A stretch of 64,000 nucleotides of DNA, taken from contig NZ_FOMK01000003.1 in NCBI RefSeq assembly GCF_900112615.1, forward strand, positions 956,678 to 1,020,677, read 5' to 3'. This stretch comes from Chitinophaga sp. CF118 (lineage in GTDB: Bacteria; Bacteroidota; Bacteroidia; Chitinophagales; Chitinophagaceae). The position numbers were made by a program, and so were the translations under genes. The notes beneath the pieces were generated by a model, which was not told the origin of the DNA, made no database searches, and saw only the letters and a program-made list of their open reading frames with translations. This document shows positions 1 to 8,774 of the stretch, one piece after another (position 1 is the stretch's first letter; each line of letters opens with the position of its first letter).

Positions 1-3000
1 GTGATGGTGACTAATCCGTCTTCTACTTCTACAGCAGGTGTTGTCTTAACATTTGCCAATGACCGCAAGGGATATGCTTCTTCTTCCGAAACACCTCCTC
101 TTTACACTTCCCGTTTAACACAGAAGTGGAGAGCAGATCTTAACGGTAACATCGGAACAGTAGATATTTGTTTTAACCTGGAAGGATTAGGTATTGACGT
201 ATCCAATTCAGGTAATTTTGCTTTACTGATAGATAAGGATGGTAATTTTAGTGATGCCACAGTTGTGAGTACCGGTATTACAATATTTGTAGACAGGGTA
301 TGTATCTCTAATGTAAGTATTACAAAAGGAGACTACTTTACATTAGCTACAGTAGCTGCTACCAGTAATGCTTCGTCTATTACTTCTCCTAATGAAGGTT
401 TATTTCAGAAATCAGCTTTTACAGCTGCAACAGTTGTTGATAACCAGATCCAGGTAAAAGGTAGTGATAACATTACTAACGGACAGGTATATGTTGATAC
501 AGGTTTTGTATCAGGAGATTTGCTTGCCTGGACAGCGGCAGCTTTACCTTCTGGAGTAACAGCCTCCTACAATACAGGAACAGGTATCCTGGCATTTACA
601 GGAACAGCTACGGCTGCTCAATGGCAGGATTTGTACAGAACTGTTACATTCAGAACCACCAGTGGCAACATTGCAGACAGAACTATCCGGTTTGTATTAG
701 GGAGTGTTGTAAGTTATACTGTAGGTTCAAAGCCGCATTATTACGAATATGTTACTACTCCAATGAACTGGATTAATGCAAAAGCTGCAGCGGCAACCAG
801 AACATTGTATGGATTACAGGGATATCTTGCTACGAGTTCATCACAAATTGAAAATGATTTTATAAAGGCCAAACTTTCATCTGATGGCTGGGTGGGGGCA
901 TCCTGCAATTATCAGGAGATCAATGGTGCTGCAGGGAGTACGCTATATGCAAACCAAACTGCTGCAGATGGACGCTATTACTGGATAACAGGTCCGGAAA
1001 AAGGACAGGCCATTTCTACTACGCTTACAAATCCTGTGGCTGTAGGTAGCGCTTTCATGAACTGGAATGCTGGAGAACCTAATAATTACCAAAATACGAA
1101 CGAGCAGTTTGTACAGTTATATTCTACTAATAACGGTAAATGGAATGACCTTCCTCTCACTTCCTTGCTGGGTTATGTAGTTGAATATGGTGGTTATGCG
1201 AGTGATGTTGTACTGAATATTGACTATAGCAGAATAATGAGGAGTGCTCCTGCAGCGCCAGTTATTGTAAGGATAACCACTGATGGTGGCAGTAGCAATT
1301 CAGACAAGATCACAAATGATGCTACACTGGTGATCAGGGGAACCAGTCCCTCAAATGCCATTATTACACTAACCCGGGAGGATCTTGGTGGGATAGGTAC
1401 TACAACCGCTAATGGTGGAGGTAACTGGATGTTTGATTATACCGGTACCATATTAACAGATGGTACTTACAACTTTACAGCTGTTGCTACGGTTGCTTCT
1501 GTAGAAAGTGCTGTGAGTACAGTATTCCAGGTTACAATAGACCTTACAGCTCCGGCTAAACCTGGCACACCAGCACTGGCTGCTGGTAGTGGTAATGCTA
1601 CTAATACCCAGACGCCTGTATTGACCGGCTCTGCCGAGCCAGCCACAGAGGTAACTATTTATGATGGAGTTACTTCTCTGGGTACTGTTACAACAGATTC
1701 TACAGGTAAATGGACTTTTACTTCCAGTACTTTAACTGTCACTTCTCACAATATTACTGTTACAGCAACAGATATAGCAGGTAATGTCAGTGTTGCCAGT
1801 GATATATTTACACTAACAGTAGATGTTACAGCTCCTGCCACTCCGGCAAAACCAGTGCTGGTAGGTGGAAATAATGGGGTGATCAATAATAACAAACCAA
1901 CTATCACGGGGACTGCAGATGCCAACAGTACTGTTATCATCTTTAAAGATGGAGTAGCAGTTGATTCTGTTGTAGCAAATGCAAGCGGTAATTATACTTA
2001 TACATTTGTTACTGCGCTGCCTGATGCAACCTACAGCATTACGGTAAAGGCGAAAGATGCTGCAGGTAACGTGAGTGCTGCCAGTCCTGCGCTGAGCATT
2101 ACCGTTGATACTACTGCGCCAACAACGCCATCCGCGCCGGTATTGGTAGGCGGTAACAATGGTGTGACGAATAATAATAAACCCACCATCACTGGTTCTG
2201 CAGAAGCTAATAGTACTGTTATCATTTATAAAGATGGTGTAGCTGTTGATTCTGTAACAGCTGATGCAGGTGGTAACTATACTTATACATTCACAACTGC
2301 ACTGCCAGATGCTATTTATAGCATCACAGTAAAGGATAAGGATGCAGCTGGTAATGTGAGTGCTTCCAGTCCTGCGCTGAGCATCACCATAGATACCGGT
2401 GTACCTGTAACGCCAGCAGCGCCTGTATTGGTGGGTGGCAATAATGGTGTCATTAATAATAACAAACCGACCATCACAGGTATAGCAGAAGCTAATACTA
2501 CTGTGATCATCTATAAAGATGGGGTAGTGCTTGATTCTGTTCCTGCCGATGCAAGTGGTAGTTATACTTATACATTTATTACCGCGCTTGCTGATGGTAC
2601 TTATAGCATTACAGTAAAAGATAAAGATGTAGCTGGTAATGTGAGTGCTTCCAGTCCCGCGCTGAGCATCACCATAGATACCGGTGTACCGGTAACGCCA
2701 TCAGCGCCTGTATTGATAGGTGGTAATAATGGTGTGATCAATACCAGTAAACCAACTATTCAGGGAGTGGCAGAAGCCAATAGCACAGTGATCATCTTTA
2801 AAGATGGTGTGGCTGTTGATTCTGTTCCTGCCGATGCAAGTGGTAACTATACTTATACATTTGTTACAGCACTGCCAGATGCAACCTATAGTATTACGGT
2901 GAAGGACAAGGATGCCGCAGGTAATGTGAGCGCTATGAGCCCTGCGCTGAGCATCACAGTAGATACCAGTGCACCTGTTACACCTGCTGCTCCTGTACTG

Positions 3001-6000
3001 GTAGGTGGCAATAATGGTGTGATTAATAATAACAAACCAACAATCACTGGTGTGGCAGAAGCCAATAGTACAGTCATTATCTTTAAAGATGGCGTGGCTA
3101 TTGATTCTGTTACCGTCGATGCCGGTGGTAACTATACTTATACATTTATTACAGCCCTGCCGGATGCTACCTATAGTATTACGGTGAAAGACAAGGATGC
3201 TGCCGGGAATGTGAGTGCTATGAGCCCCGCACTGAGTATCACAGTAGATACTAACGCACCTGTTACTCCTGCTGCTCCTGTATTGGTAGGTGGTAATAAT
3301 GGTGTGATTAATGATGCTACGCCGGATATTAAGGGTGTAGCAGAAGCTAACAGTATTGTTACTATTTACAGTGATGGTGTACAAGTAGGTACCACTACCG
3401 CTGATGCAAGTGGTAATTACACTTATACTTTTACTACCGGACTGACAGAAGGTGTACACTCCATCACAGTAACTGCTACTGATGCAGCTGGTAATGTGAG
3501 TGGCATGAGCCCTGCGCTGAACATCACCATAGATATCAATGCTCCTTCCACACCTGCTGCTCCTGTACTGGTAGGCGGCAATAATGGTGTGATTAATAAT
3601 AATAAACCAACTATTACCGGTTCTGCAGAAGCTAACAGCACTGTTACCATTTATAGTGATGGTATGTCAGTAGGTACTACTACTGCTGATGCAAGTGGTA
3701 ATTACACATACACATTTACAGCAGGATTGACAGATGGTGCACATGCTATCACAGTAACTGCTACTGATGCAGCTGGCAATGTGAGTGGCATGAGTCCTGC
3801 ACTGAACATCACTGTAGATACGACTTCACCAACAACACCACCTGCTCCTGTACTGGTAGGCGGCATTAATGGTGTGATCAGTAATAACAAACCAACAATT
3901 ACCGGTTCTGCAGAAGCTAACAGTACTGTGATCATTTATAAAGGAGGTGTAGTTCTTGATTCTGTAATTGCCAATGCTAGTGGAAATTATACTTACACAT
4001 TCGCAACAGCCCTGGTAGATGGTACTTACAGTATCACCGTGAAAGATAAAGATGCAGCTGGTAATGTGAGCGCTATGAGTCCTGCGCTGAGTATCACTAT
4101 AGATACCGGTGCACCTGCAACTCCACCAGCTCCGGTTTTGGTAGGCGGTATTAATGGTGTGATTAATGATGCTACTCCCGACATCAGAGGTGTTGCAGAA
4201 GCTAACAGTACTGTTACTATCTATAGCGACGGTGTTCAGGTAGGTACTACTACGACTGGTGCTAGTGGTAGTTATACCTACACATTTACAACAAACCTGA
4301 CGGATGGTGCACATGCTATTACTGTTACCGCTACCGATGCGGCAGGTAATACCAGCGCCGCCAGTCCTGCACTGAATATTAAAGTAGATACACAAGCGCC
4401 GGCTACTCCGCCAGCACCTTTATTAGTAGGTGGAACTAATGATCTCACCACCGATCCTACACCTGATATTAAAGGTTCTGCAGAGCCCAACAGCACCGTT
4501 ACTATTTATAGCGATGGTGCAATGGTAGCTACTGTTACAGCAGATGCCAGCGGTAATTATACTTATACCTTTACTAATGAGTTATTAGATGGGGTGCACA
4601 GTGTTACGGTAACGGCTACTGATGCAGCAGGTAATACCAGCGCTGCTAGTCCTGCGCTGAATTTTACAGTTGATGCACATGGTCCTGCAAGACCACCGGC
4701 ACCCGTTCTAATAGGTGGTGTGAATGGTGTTACAGCTGATGCTACGCCTGACATTAGTGGTAAGGCAGAAGCTAACAGCATAGTTACAATCTACAGTGAA
4801 GGGGTAGCCGTAGGTACTGCTAAAGCAGATGCCAGCGGTAATTATACTTATACCTTTACTACAAACCTGACAGATGGTGATCATATAATTACTGTCACTG
4901 CTACAGATGCAGCAGGTAATATAAGTCCTGTGAGTCCTGCCCTTAACTTCTCTGTAGATGCACATGCTCCGGGCAGGCCAACAGCTCCGGTATTGGTAGG
5001 TAGCGATAATGGTCTTATTAATAGTTCAAATCCAACAATCACAGGTAAAGCAGAGCCAAACAGTACTGTAACTGTTTATAACAACGGCGTAATTGCAGGT
5101 ACCGCTCCGGTAAATGCCAGTGGCAACTACACCTTTACTTTCCCTACAGCAGTACCTGATGGCCCACATACTATCACGGTAACCGCTACAGATGCTGTTG
5201 GAAATATAAGTGAAAGCAGTCCTGCACTGGATATTATAATAGATACAAAAGCACCATCTACGCCTACAACACCAATTCTGGTGGATGGCATAAATGGAGT
5301 AATAAAAACTAATAAACCTACCATAATAGGGACAGCAGAAGCTAATAGTACTGTTACTATATATGATGGTGATGTTGCAGTGGGTACTACTACCGCCGAT
5401 GCTAATGGCAACTGGACTTACACTTTTGATCCAGCCATTAAAAATGGTCTGCATGTAGTGACTGTAACAGCTACAGATGCTGCGGGTAATACAAGTGGAA
5501 AGAGTGCGGACTTACCTTTCGCTGTGGATTCTTTCTTCCCGGCTGTTCCGCTTCCTCCGAGACTGCCAGGTGTAAATGGTTCTGTAAATACAACCACACC
5601 GGCTATTACCGGCCAGGGAGAACCAGGAACATTGATCACCATATATACAGATGGTTCAAAGAGTGGTACTGCACTGGTAGATGCAAATGGCAACTGGACC
5701 TATACTTACAATCCTCCGCTGTCTGAATCCGTTCATAATATCAATGTTACTGCCTCTAAACTGGATGGTAGCAATGAGAGCGGACATAGTGAAACAGTTA
5801 AATTAACGATAGACCTTGTTGGTCCTACGGTTAAGCTGAGTACCAATACGGCTAATGGTACTGTTGTAAATGGTACAGTAACTGTAACGGCTACATTCTC
5901 TGAAAGTGTGAGTGAATTTAGCTGGGATGATGTAGTAGTAACGAATGGTAAAGTAACCGGTTTCCTGCAGGTATCTTCAGGTATTTACCAGATAATGATT

Positions 6001-6363
6001 TCTCCTGCAGTTAATGGTACTGTAACAGTAACTGTACCAGCAGGTGCGGGTGTAGATGTTATTGGAAATGGCAACAGCGCATCTGAGTTATTATCACTGG
6101 ATATGCGTACTCCGGCAGGTATTAGCCAGGTATATCCGATGCCGGCAACAGATGTTATCAACGTACGTTTTGATGGTATTACAGGAGAGGATGTCTTTGT
6201 TTCCATGACGAACATGGCCGGCCAGGTATTACAAAACCGTTCTGCTACTATTATGAATGGAGTATTGAGTATAAATGTGCAGAGATTGCCTTCAGGTAGT
6301 TATGTACTGTTGGTAAAGACTAAGAAAGACAGTTATAATACAACAGTTGTTATAGCCAGATAA
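1..6363 (+). CDS. Giant T9SS-exported adhesin, Ig-like repeats, 5' truncated by window
   Basis: The frame is open from the first base, so the true start lies upstream and only the last ~2120 residues are visible. Residues ~240-400 look like a C-type lectin domain (WxGA, NWNxGEPNN and the closing W-N-D motif). From ~520 to ~1940 there are Ig-like domains of 95 residues with the recurring GGNNG and DAAGNVS motifs. The last ~80 residues form a T9SS type A sorting domain (YPMPATDVINV, then GSYVLLVKTK), with YPMP in place of the usual YPNP. The family consists of large surface adhesins exported by the T9SS and attached to the cell surface. The carbohydrate-binding role is inferred from the lectin-like domain. 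A PorV-type gene follows after 61 bp and a hairpin terminator. Confidence 0.9.
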   Translation: MMVTNPSSTSTAGVVLTFANDRKGYASSSETPPLYTSRLTQKWRADLNGNIGTVDICFNLEGLGIDVSNSGNFALLIDKDGNFSDATVVSTGITIFVDRVCISNVSITKGDYFTLATVAATSNASSITSPNEGLFQKSAFTAATVVDNQIQVKGSDNITNGQVYVDTGFVSGDLLAWTAAALPSGVTASYNTGTGILAFTGTATAAQWQDLYRTVTFRTTSGNIADRTIRFVLGSVVSYTVGSKPHYYEYVTTPMNWINAKAAAATRTLYGLQGYLATSSSQIENDFIKAKLSSDGWVGASCNYQEINGAAGSTLYANQTAADGRYYWITGPEKGQAISTTLTNPVAVGSAFMNWNAGEPNNYQNTNEQFVQLYSTNNGKWNDLPLTSLLGYVVEYGGYASDVVLNIDYSRIMRSAPAAPVIVRITTDGGSSNSDKITNDATLVIRGTSPSNAIITLTREDLGGIGTTTANGGGNWMFDYTGTILTDGTYNFTAVATVASVESAVSTVFQVTIDLTAPAKPGTPALAAGSGNATNTQTPVLTGSAEPATEVTIYDGVTSLGTVTTDSTGKWTFTSSTLTVTSHNITVTATDIAGNVSVASDIFTLTVDVTAPATPAKPVLVGGNNGVINNNKPTITGTADANSTVIIFKDGVAVDSVVANASGNYTYTFVTALPDATYSITVKAKDAAGNVSAASPALSITVDTTAPTTPSAPVLVGGNNGVTNNNKPTITGSAEANSTVIIYKDGVAVDSVTADAGGNYTYTFTTALPDAIYSITVKDKDAAGNVSASSPALSITIDTGVPVTPAAPVLVGGNNGVINNNKPTITGIAEANTTVIIYKDGVVLDSVPADASGSYTYTFITALADGTYSITVKDKDVAGNVSASSPALSITIDTGVPVTPSAPVLIGGNNGVINTSKPTIQGVAEANSTVIIFKDGVAVDSVPADASGNYTYTFVTALPDATYSITVKDKDAAGNVSAMSPALSITVDTSAPVTPAAPVLVGGNNGVINNNKPTITGVAEANSTVIIFKDGVAIDSVTVDAGGNYTYTFITALPDATYSITVKDKDAAGNVSAMSPALSITVDTNAPVTPAAPVLVGGNNGVINDATPDIKGVAEANSIVTIYSDGVQVGTTTADASGNYTYTFTTGLTEGVHSITVTATDAAGNVSGMSPALNITIDINAPSTPAAPVLVGGNNGVINNNKPTITGSAEANSTVTIYSDGMSVGTTTADASGNYTYTFTAGLTDGAHAITVTATDAAGNVSGMSPALNITVDTTSPTTPPAPVLVGGINGVISNNKPTITGSAEANSTVIIYKGGVVLDSVIANASGNYTYTFATALVDGTYSITVKDKDAAGNVSAMSPALSITIDTGAPATPPAPVLVGGINGVINDATPDIRGVAEANSTVTIYSDGVQVGTTTTGASGSYTYTFTTNLTDGAHAITVTATDAAGNTSAASPALNIKVDTQAPATPPAPLLVGGTNDLTTDPTPDIKGSAEPNSTVTIYSDGAMVATVTADASGNYTYTFTNELLDGVHSVTVTATDAAGNTSAASPALNFTVDAHGPARPPAPVLIGGVNGVTADATPDISGKAEANSIVTIYSEGVAVGTAKADASGNYTYTFTTNLTDGDHIITVTATDAAGNISPVSPALNFSVDAHAPGRPTAPVLVGSDNGLINSSNPTITGKAEPNSTVTVYNNGVIAGTAPVNASGNYTFTFPTAVPDGPHTITVTATDAVGNISESSPALDIIIDTKAPSTPTTPILVDGINGVIKTNKPTIIGTAEANSTVTIYDGDVAVGTTTADANGNWTYTFDPAIKNGLHVVTVTATDAAGNTSGKSADLPFAVDSFFPAVPLPPRLPGVNGSVNTTTPAITGQGEPGTLITIYTDGSKSGTALVDANGNWTYTYNPPLSESVHNINVTASKLDGSNESGHSETVKLTIDLVGPTVKLSTNTANGTVVNGTVTVTATFSESVSEFSWDDVVVTNGKVTGFLQVSSGIYQIMISPAVNGTVTVTVPAGAGVDVIGNGNSASELLSLDMRTPAGISQVYPMPATDVINVRFDGITGEDVFVSMTNMAGQVLQNRSATIMNGVLSINVQRLPSGSYVLLVKTKKDSYNTTVVIAR
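1835..5820 (+). repeat. 14 Ig-like coding repeats with exact 285-bp period
   Basis: The GG(N/I)NG-coding motif occurs at 1861 and then every 285 bp up to 5566, fourteen times with no insertion or deletion. Neighbouring units (for example those around 2146-3280) are nearly identical in DNA, while the last units are more diverged. This indicates recent duplication or gene conversion in the middle of the array. One more diverged domain precedes it at about 1550-1830. Confidence 0.9.
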
Positions 6364-6374
6364 GCCAAAAGTTA

Positions 6375-6405
6375 TCCCGGCAGCTATTGTTGCCGGGACT
6401 TTTAT
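6375..6405 (+). terminator. Hairpin terminator after the adhesin gene
   Basis: An 8-bp stem (6375-6382 with 6391-6398, TCCCGGCA/TGCCGGGA) with an 8-nt loop is followed by a short T run. It starts 12 bp after the stop codon and ends before the PorV start, so it may only attenuate transcription into porV. Confidence 0.7.
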
Positions 6406-6424
6406 AGACTATTAAATTTATCAG

Positions 6425-7549
6425 ATGATACGATTTTCTTTCCGTTCCGCCTCACTGGCTGCTTTGTTTGCGATGGGAATTCCGGTGACGATCCAGGCAC
6501 AGAATAAAATCATCAATGTTGCTACTTCTGCTGCTCCGTTCCTGCGGGTATCTCCGGATGCCCGTGCGGGTGGGATGGGGGAAATAGGAATTGCTACATC
6601 TCCTGATGCGAATGCATCTTTCTATAATCTTTCTAAAATTGTATTTAATAAAGAAGCCAATGGGGTAGGAGCCAGTTATACTCCCTGGTTAAGGGATATC
6701 AGTAGTAATATCTACCTGGCAACCATTACCGGTTATCACAAACTGGATGAGGTGCAGGCTATCAGTGCTTCTCTGAGATATTTCAACCTGGGTAACCTCC
6801 AGTTCTCTGATGTTTCCGGTAATCCACTTGGTAGTTCTCATCCCAAAGAATTCTCACTGGAAGCAGGATATGCCCGTAAGCTGAGCGGCAAGCTAAGTCT
6901 TGCGCTGGCGGCCCGCTATATTTATTCCAAACTGGCTAGTGGAACCGCCAGTAATTCATTGATTTCATATAAGGCAGGGAATGCCTTTGGTATGGATGTT
7001 TCCATGTTCTATAATGCAGTAAACGAAGATGGGAAAGGGATTGCTGCTGGTCTTACTTTAACAAACCTGGGTTCAAGAATGAACTACAGCAGTAATTCTA
7101 ATTCCAAAGAATACCTTCCTGCCAACTTTGGCCTGGGGGCAGCCTACAGCCTGCCTATGGATGGCAAAAGTAAATTTCAGTTTGGGCTTGACGTGAATAA
7201 ATTACTGACACCTGTGCCCCCAACTGATTCAGTAGGCATTGCCAACTATTACGAATACAATGTGTTGAAAAGTTATTTTAAGTCTTTCGGGAGTAATAAC
7301 GGTGGATTAAAGGCCTTCCAGACATCTCTGGGTGCAGAATACAGCTATAATAATGAATTTTTTATAAGAGCAGGTTATTTCTATGAAGATAAATATCATG
7401 GAGGTCGTAACTATATCACTACAGGTATTGGTTATAAGTATACTACAGCCATGTTTAATATCGCGTATGTAGTTCCTTCAGGCAACGGTATTACAAGAAG
7501 TCCTCTATCCAATACACTCCGGTTTGGAGTAACAGTAAACATTCCGTAA
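6425..7549 (+). CDS. porV: PorV-family T9SS outer-membrane beta-barrel protein
   Basis: 374 residues with a signal peptide ending near residue 25 (IQAQ). The N-terminal segment FLRVSPDARAGGMGE followed by ASFYNLSKI is typical of PorV/LptO-like barrels of the FadL-related class, and the rest alternates in beta-strand fashion to a C-terminal strand FGVTVNIP. PorV acts in the outer membrane, where it takes T9SS cargo from the SprA translocon to the attachment complex. The gene directly follows a gene for T9SS cargo, and sprA lies 11 kb downstream. I do not see porU here, so this could be a PorV paralogue dedicated to the adhesin; the family call is firmer than the symbol. Confidence 0.8.
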   Translation: MIRFSFRSASLAALFAMGIPVTIQAQNKIINVATSAAPFLRVSPDARAGGMGEIGIATSPDANASFYNLSKIVFNKEANGVGASYTPWLRDISSNIYLATITGYHKLDEVQAISASLRYFNLGNLQFSDVSGNPLGSSHPKEFSLEAGYARKLSGKLSLALAARYIYSKLASGTASNSLISYKAGNAFGMDVSMFYNAVNEDGKGIAAGLTLTNLGSRMNYSSNSNSKEYLPANFGLGAAYSLPMDGKSKFQFGLDVNKLLTPVPPTDSVGIANYYEYNVLKSYFKSFGSNNGGLKAFQTSLGAEYSYNNEFFIRAGYFYEDKYHGGRNYITTGIGYKYTTAMFNIAYVVPSGNGITRSPLSNTLRFGVTVNIP

Positions 7550-7593
7550 GAACCAAGAATATTATCTATCCTATATCCCTATGCCTACGAAGA

Positions 7594-7626
7594 GGGCTGC
7601 TTTGAGTAGCAGCCCTTATTTTTTCC
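7594..7626 (+). terminator. Rho-independent terminator after porV
   Basis: A 7-bp perfect stem GGGCTGC/GCAGCCC (7594-7600 and 7609-7615) with an 8-nt loop, followed by a T-rich tract. Confidence 0.8.
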
Positions 7627-7644
7627 GGCACCAAAAAATGACCG

Positions 7645-7680
7645 TTGCTCCAAATTATGCCCGGATTATTATTATTTTTG
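7645..7680 (+). promoter_or_regulatory. Candidate Bacteroidota promoter for the isomerase-like gene
   Basis: TATTTTTG at 7673-7680 matches the Bacteroidota -7 consensus TAnnTTTG. The nearest -33-like element is a weak GTTG/TTGC at 7644-7648, slightly too far upstream. Transcription would begin around 7687, giving a leader of about 35 nt. Confidence 0.35.
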
Positions 7681-7720
7681 GTATTTTCCGGTATAATATG
7701 CCACGTTTAAACTAAAAATC

Positions 7721-8695
7721 ATGAGCTCCAGGAGAATTTTTATGCAACAGGCCGGCTTGATTGCCGCAGGATTAATGATTAATCCATCCGATATCTTTAG
7801 CAGAGGAAATGCGAATACCATTAATAAGATTGGAATTCAATTATATACCCTGCGCGACCAGCTTACAAAAGATGTAAAAGGTACTATAGAACAGGTGGCT
7901 AAGACAGGATATGCGCATGTGGAAACCTATTATGGTTACAAAGGCCCTAATCAGGAAGACCAATTCTGGGGACTGGATCCTAAAGGTCTGAAAGCATTGC
8001 TGAAAGCAAATAACCTGGTTTCTCACAGTGGACATTACCAGTTGAATGACTTCTTAACCCCTGGTAACGGTAAGGATGAAGCACTAAAAGAACAGCTTGC
8101 TATTGCGGCGGAACTGGGGCAGGAATATCTGATAGTGCCTGTGCCACCGTATGCTTTATGGGATAAACTGACCGCCGACGATTTTAAATTCATAGCAGCG
8201 CAGTTAAATAAGGCAGGTGAACTGGCTAAAAAATCCGGTTTAAAAATAGGATACCACAATCACTATTGGGAGTTTAAACAGCAGCCGGATGTAAAAATGA
8301 GTGGATATGAAATCATGTTGAAAGAAACAGAAGCATCACTGGTAAGTTTTGAACTGGATCTTTTCTGGGCCATAAAAGCAGGTAGCGATCCTGTTACTTT
8401 ATTTAAGAAATATCCAGGACGCTTTCCTATGTGGCATGTAAAGGATATAGATAAATCTGCTACAGATAAAATCACAGGAGGAGAGGCTGATCATAAACCA
8501 TCTATGGAAATTCTCCCAACAGTGAAGTTTTCTGAAGTGGGAACAGGTGCGGTAGATTTCAAAAAGATCTTTGCAAATGCGAGTACCGCAGGTTTGAAAT
8601 ATGCTTTTGTAGAACAGGACAAAATCACAATTGATCCTTTTGTAAGCATTAAGAAGAGTTACGATTATGTGAAGAATAATTTACTGAAGAAATAA
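7721..8695 (+). CDS. Exported sugar phosphate isomerase/epimerase-like TIM-barrel protein
   Basis: 324 residues. The N terminus SSRRIFMQQAGLIAAG is a twin-arginine (Tat)-type signal, so export in folded form is likely. From IGIQLYTLRDQL the protein follows the xylose isomerase-like / AP endonuclease 2 TIM-barrel family (HVETYYGY, SGHYQ, GYHNHYWEF, SFELDLFWAIKAG, MWHVKD, FVEQD), with His, Glu and Asp residues placed to hold divalent metal. Family members isomerise, epimerise or dehydrate sugars; the substrate cannot be told from sequence. It stands alone on the plus strand, convergent with the SusCD operon, and may act on sugars released by that system (inference). Confidence 0.85.
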   Translation: MSSRRIFMQQAGLIAAGLMINPSDIFSRGNANTINKIGIQLYTLRDQLTKDVKGTIEQVAKTGYAHVETYYGYKGPNQEDQFWGLDPKGLKALLKANNLVSHSGHYQLNDFLTPGNGKDEALKEQLAIAAELGQEYLIVPVPPYALWDKLTADDFKFIAAQLNKAGELAKKSGLKIGYHNHYWEFKQQPDVKMSGYEIMLKETEASLVSFELDLFWAIKAGSDPVTLFKKYPGRFPMWHVKDIDKSATDKITGGEADHKPSMEILPTVKFSEVGTGAVDFKKIFANASTAGLKYAFVEQDKITIDPFVSIKKSYDYVKNNLLKK

Positions 8696-8704
8696 TTAGT
8701 CCAT

Positions 8705-8749
8705 TTTAATGAGGCCGGCTAAAAAGTCTTTTTGGCCGGCCTCATTAAA
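8705..8749. terminator. Long bidirectional terminator between convergent genes
   Basis: Arms 8705-8719 and 8735-8749 (core AATGAGGCCGGC with GCCGGCCTCATT) pair perfectly, and the intervening AAAAAG/CTTTTT extends the helix. A and T flanks on both sides suit termination of both the isomerase-like gene and the FAD oxidoreductase gene. Confidence 0.85.
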
Positions 8750-8774
8750 TTAATAGAAGGGGCTGTAATTAAAA

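Noticed and set aside
2701..3459. 252-codon and several 60-90-codon open frames on the minus strand opposite the adhesin repeats
   Set aside because: They follow the 285-bp repeat of the real gene on the other strand and have low-complexity, Cys/Thr/Ser-rich translations; they are shadows.
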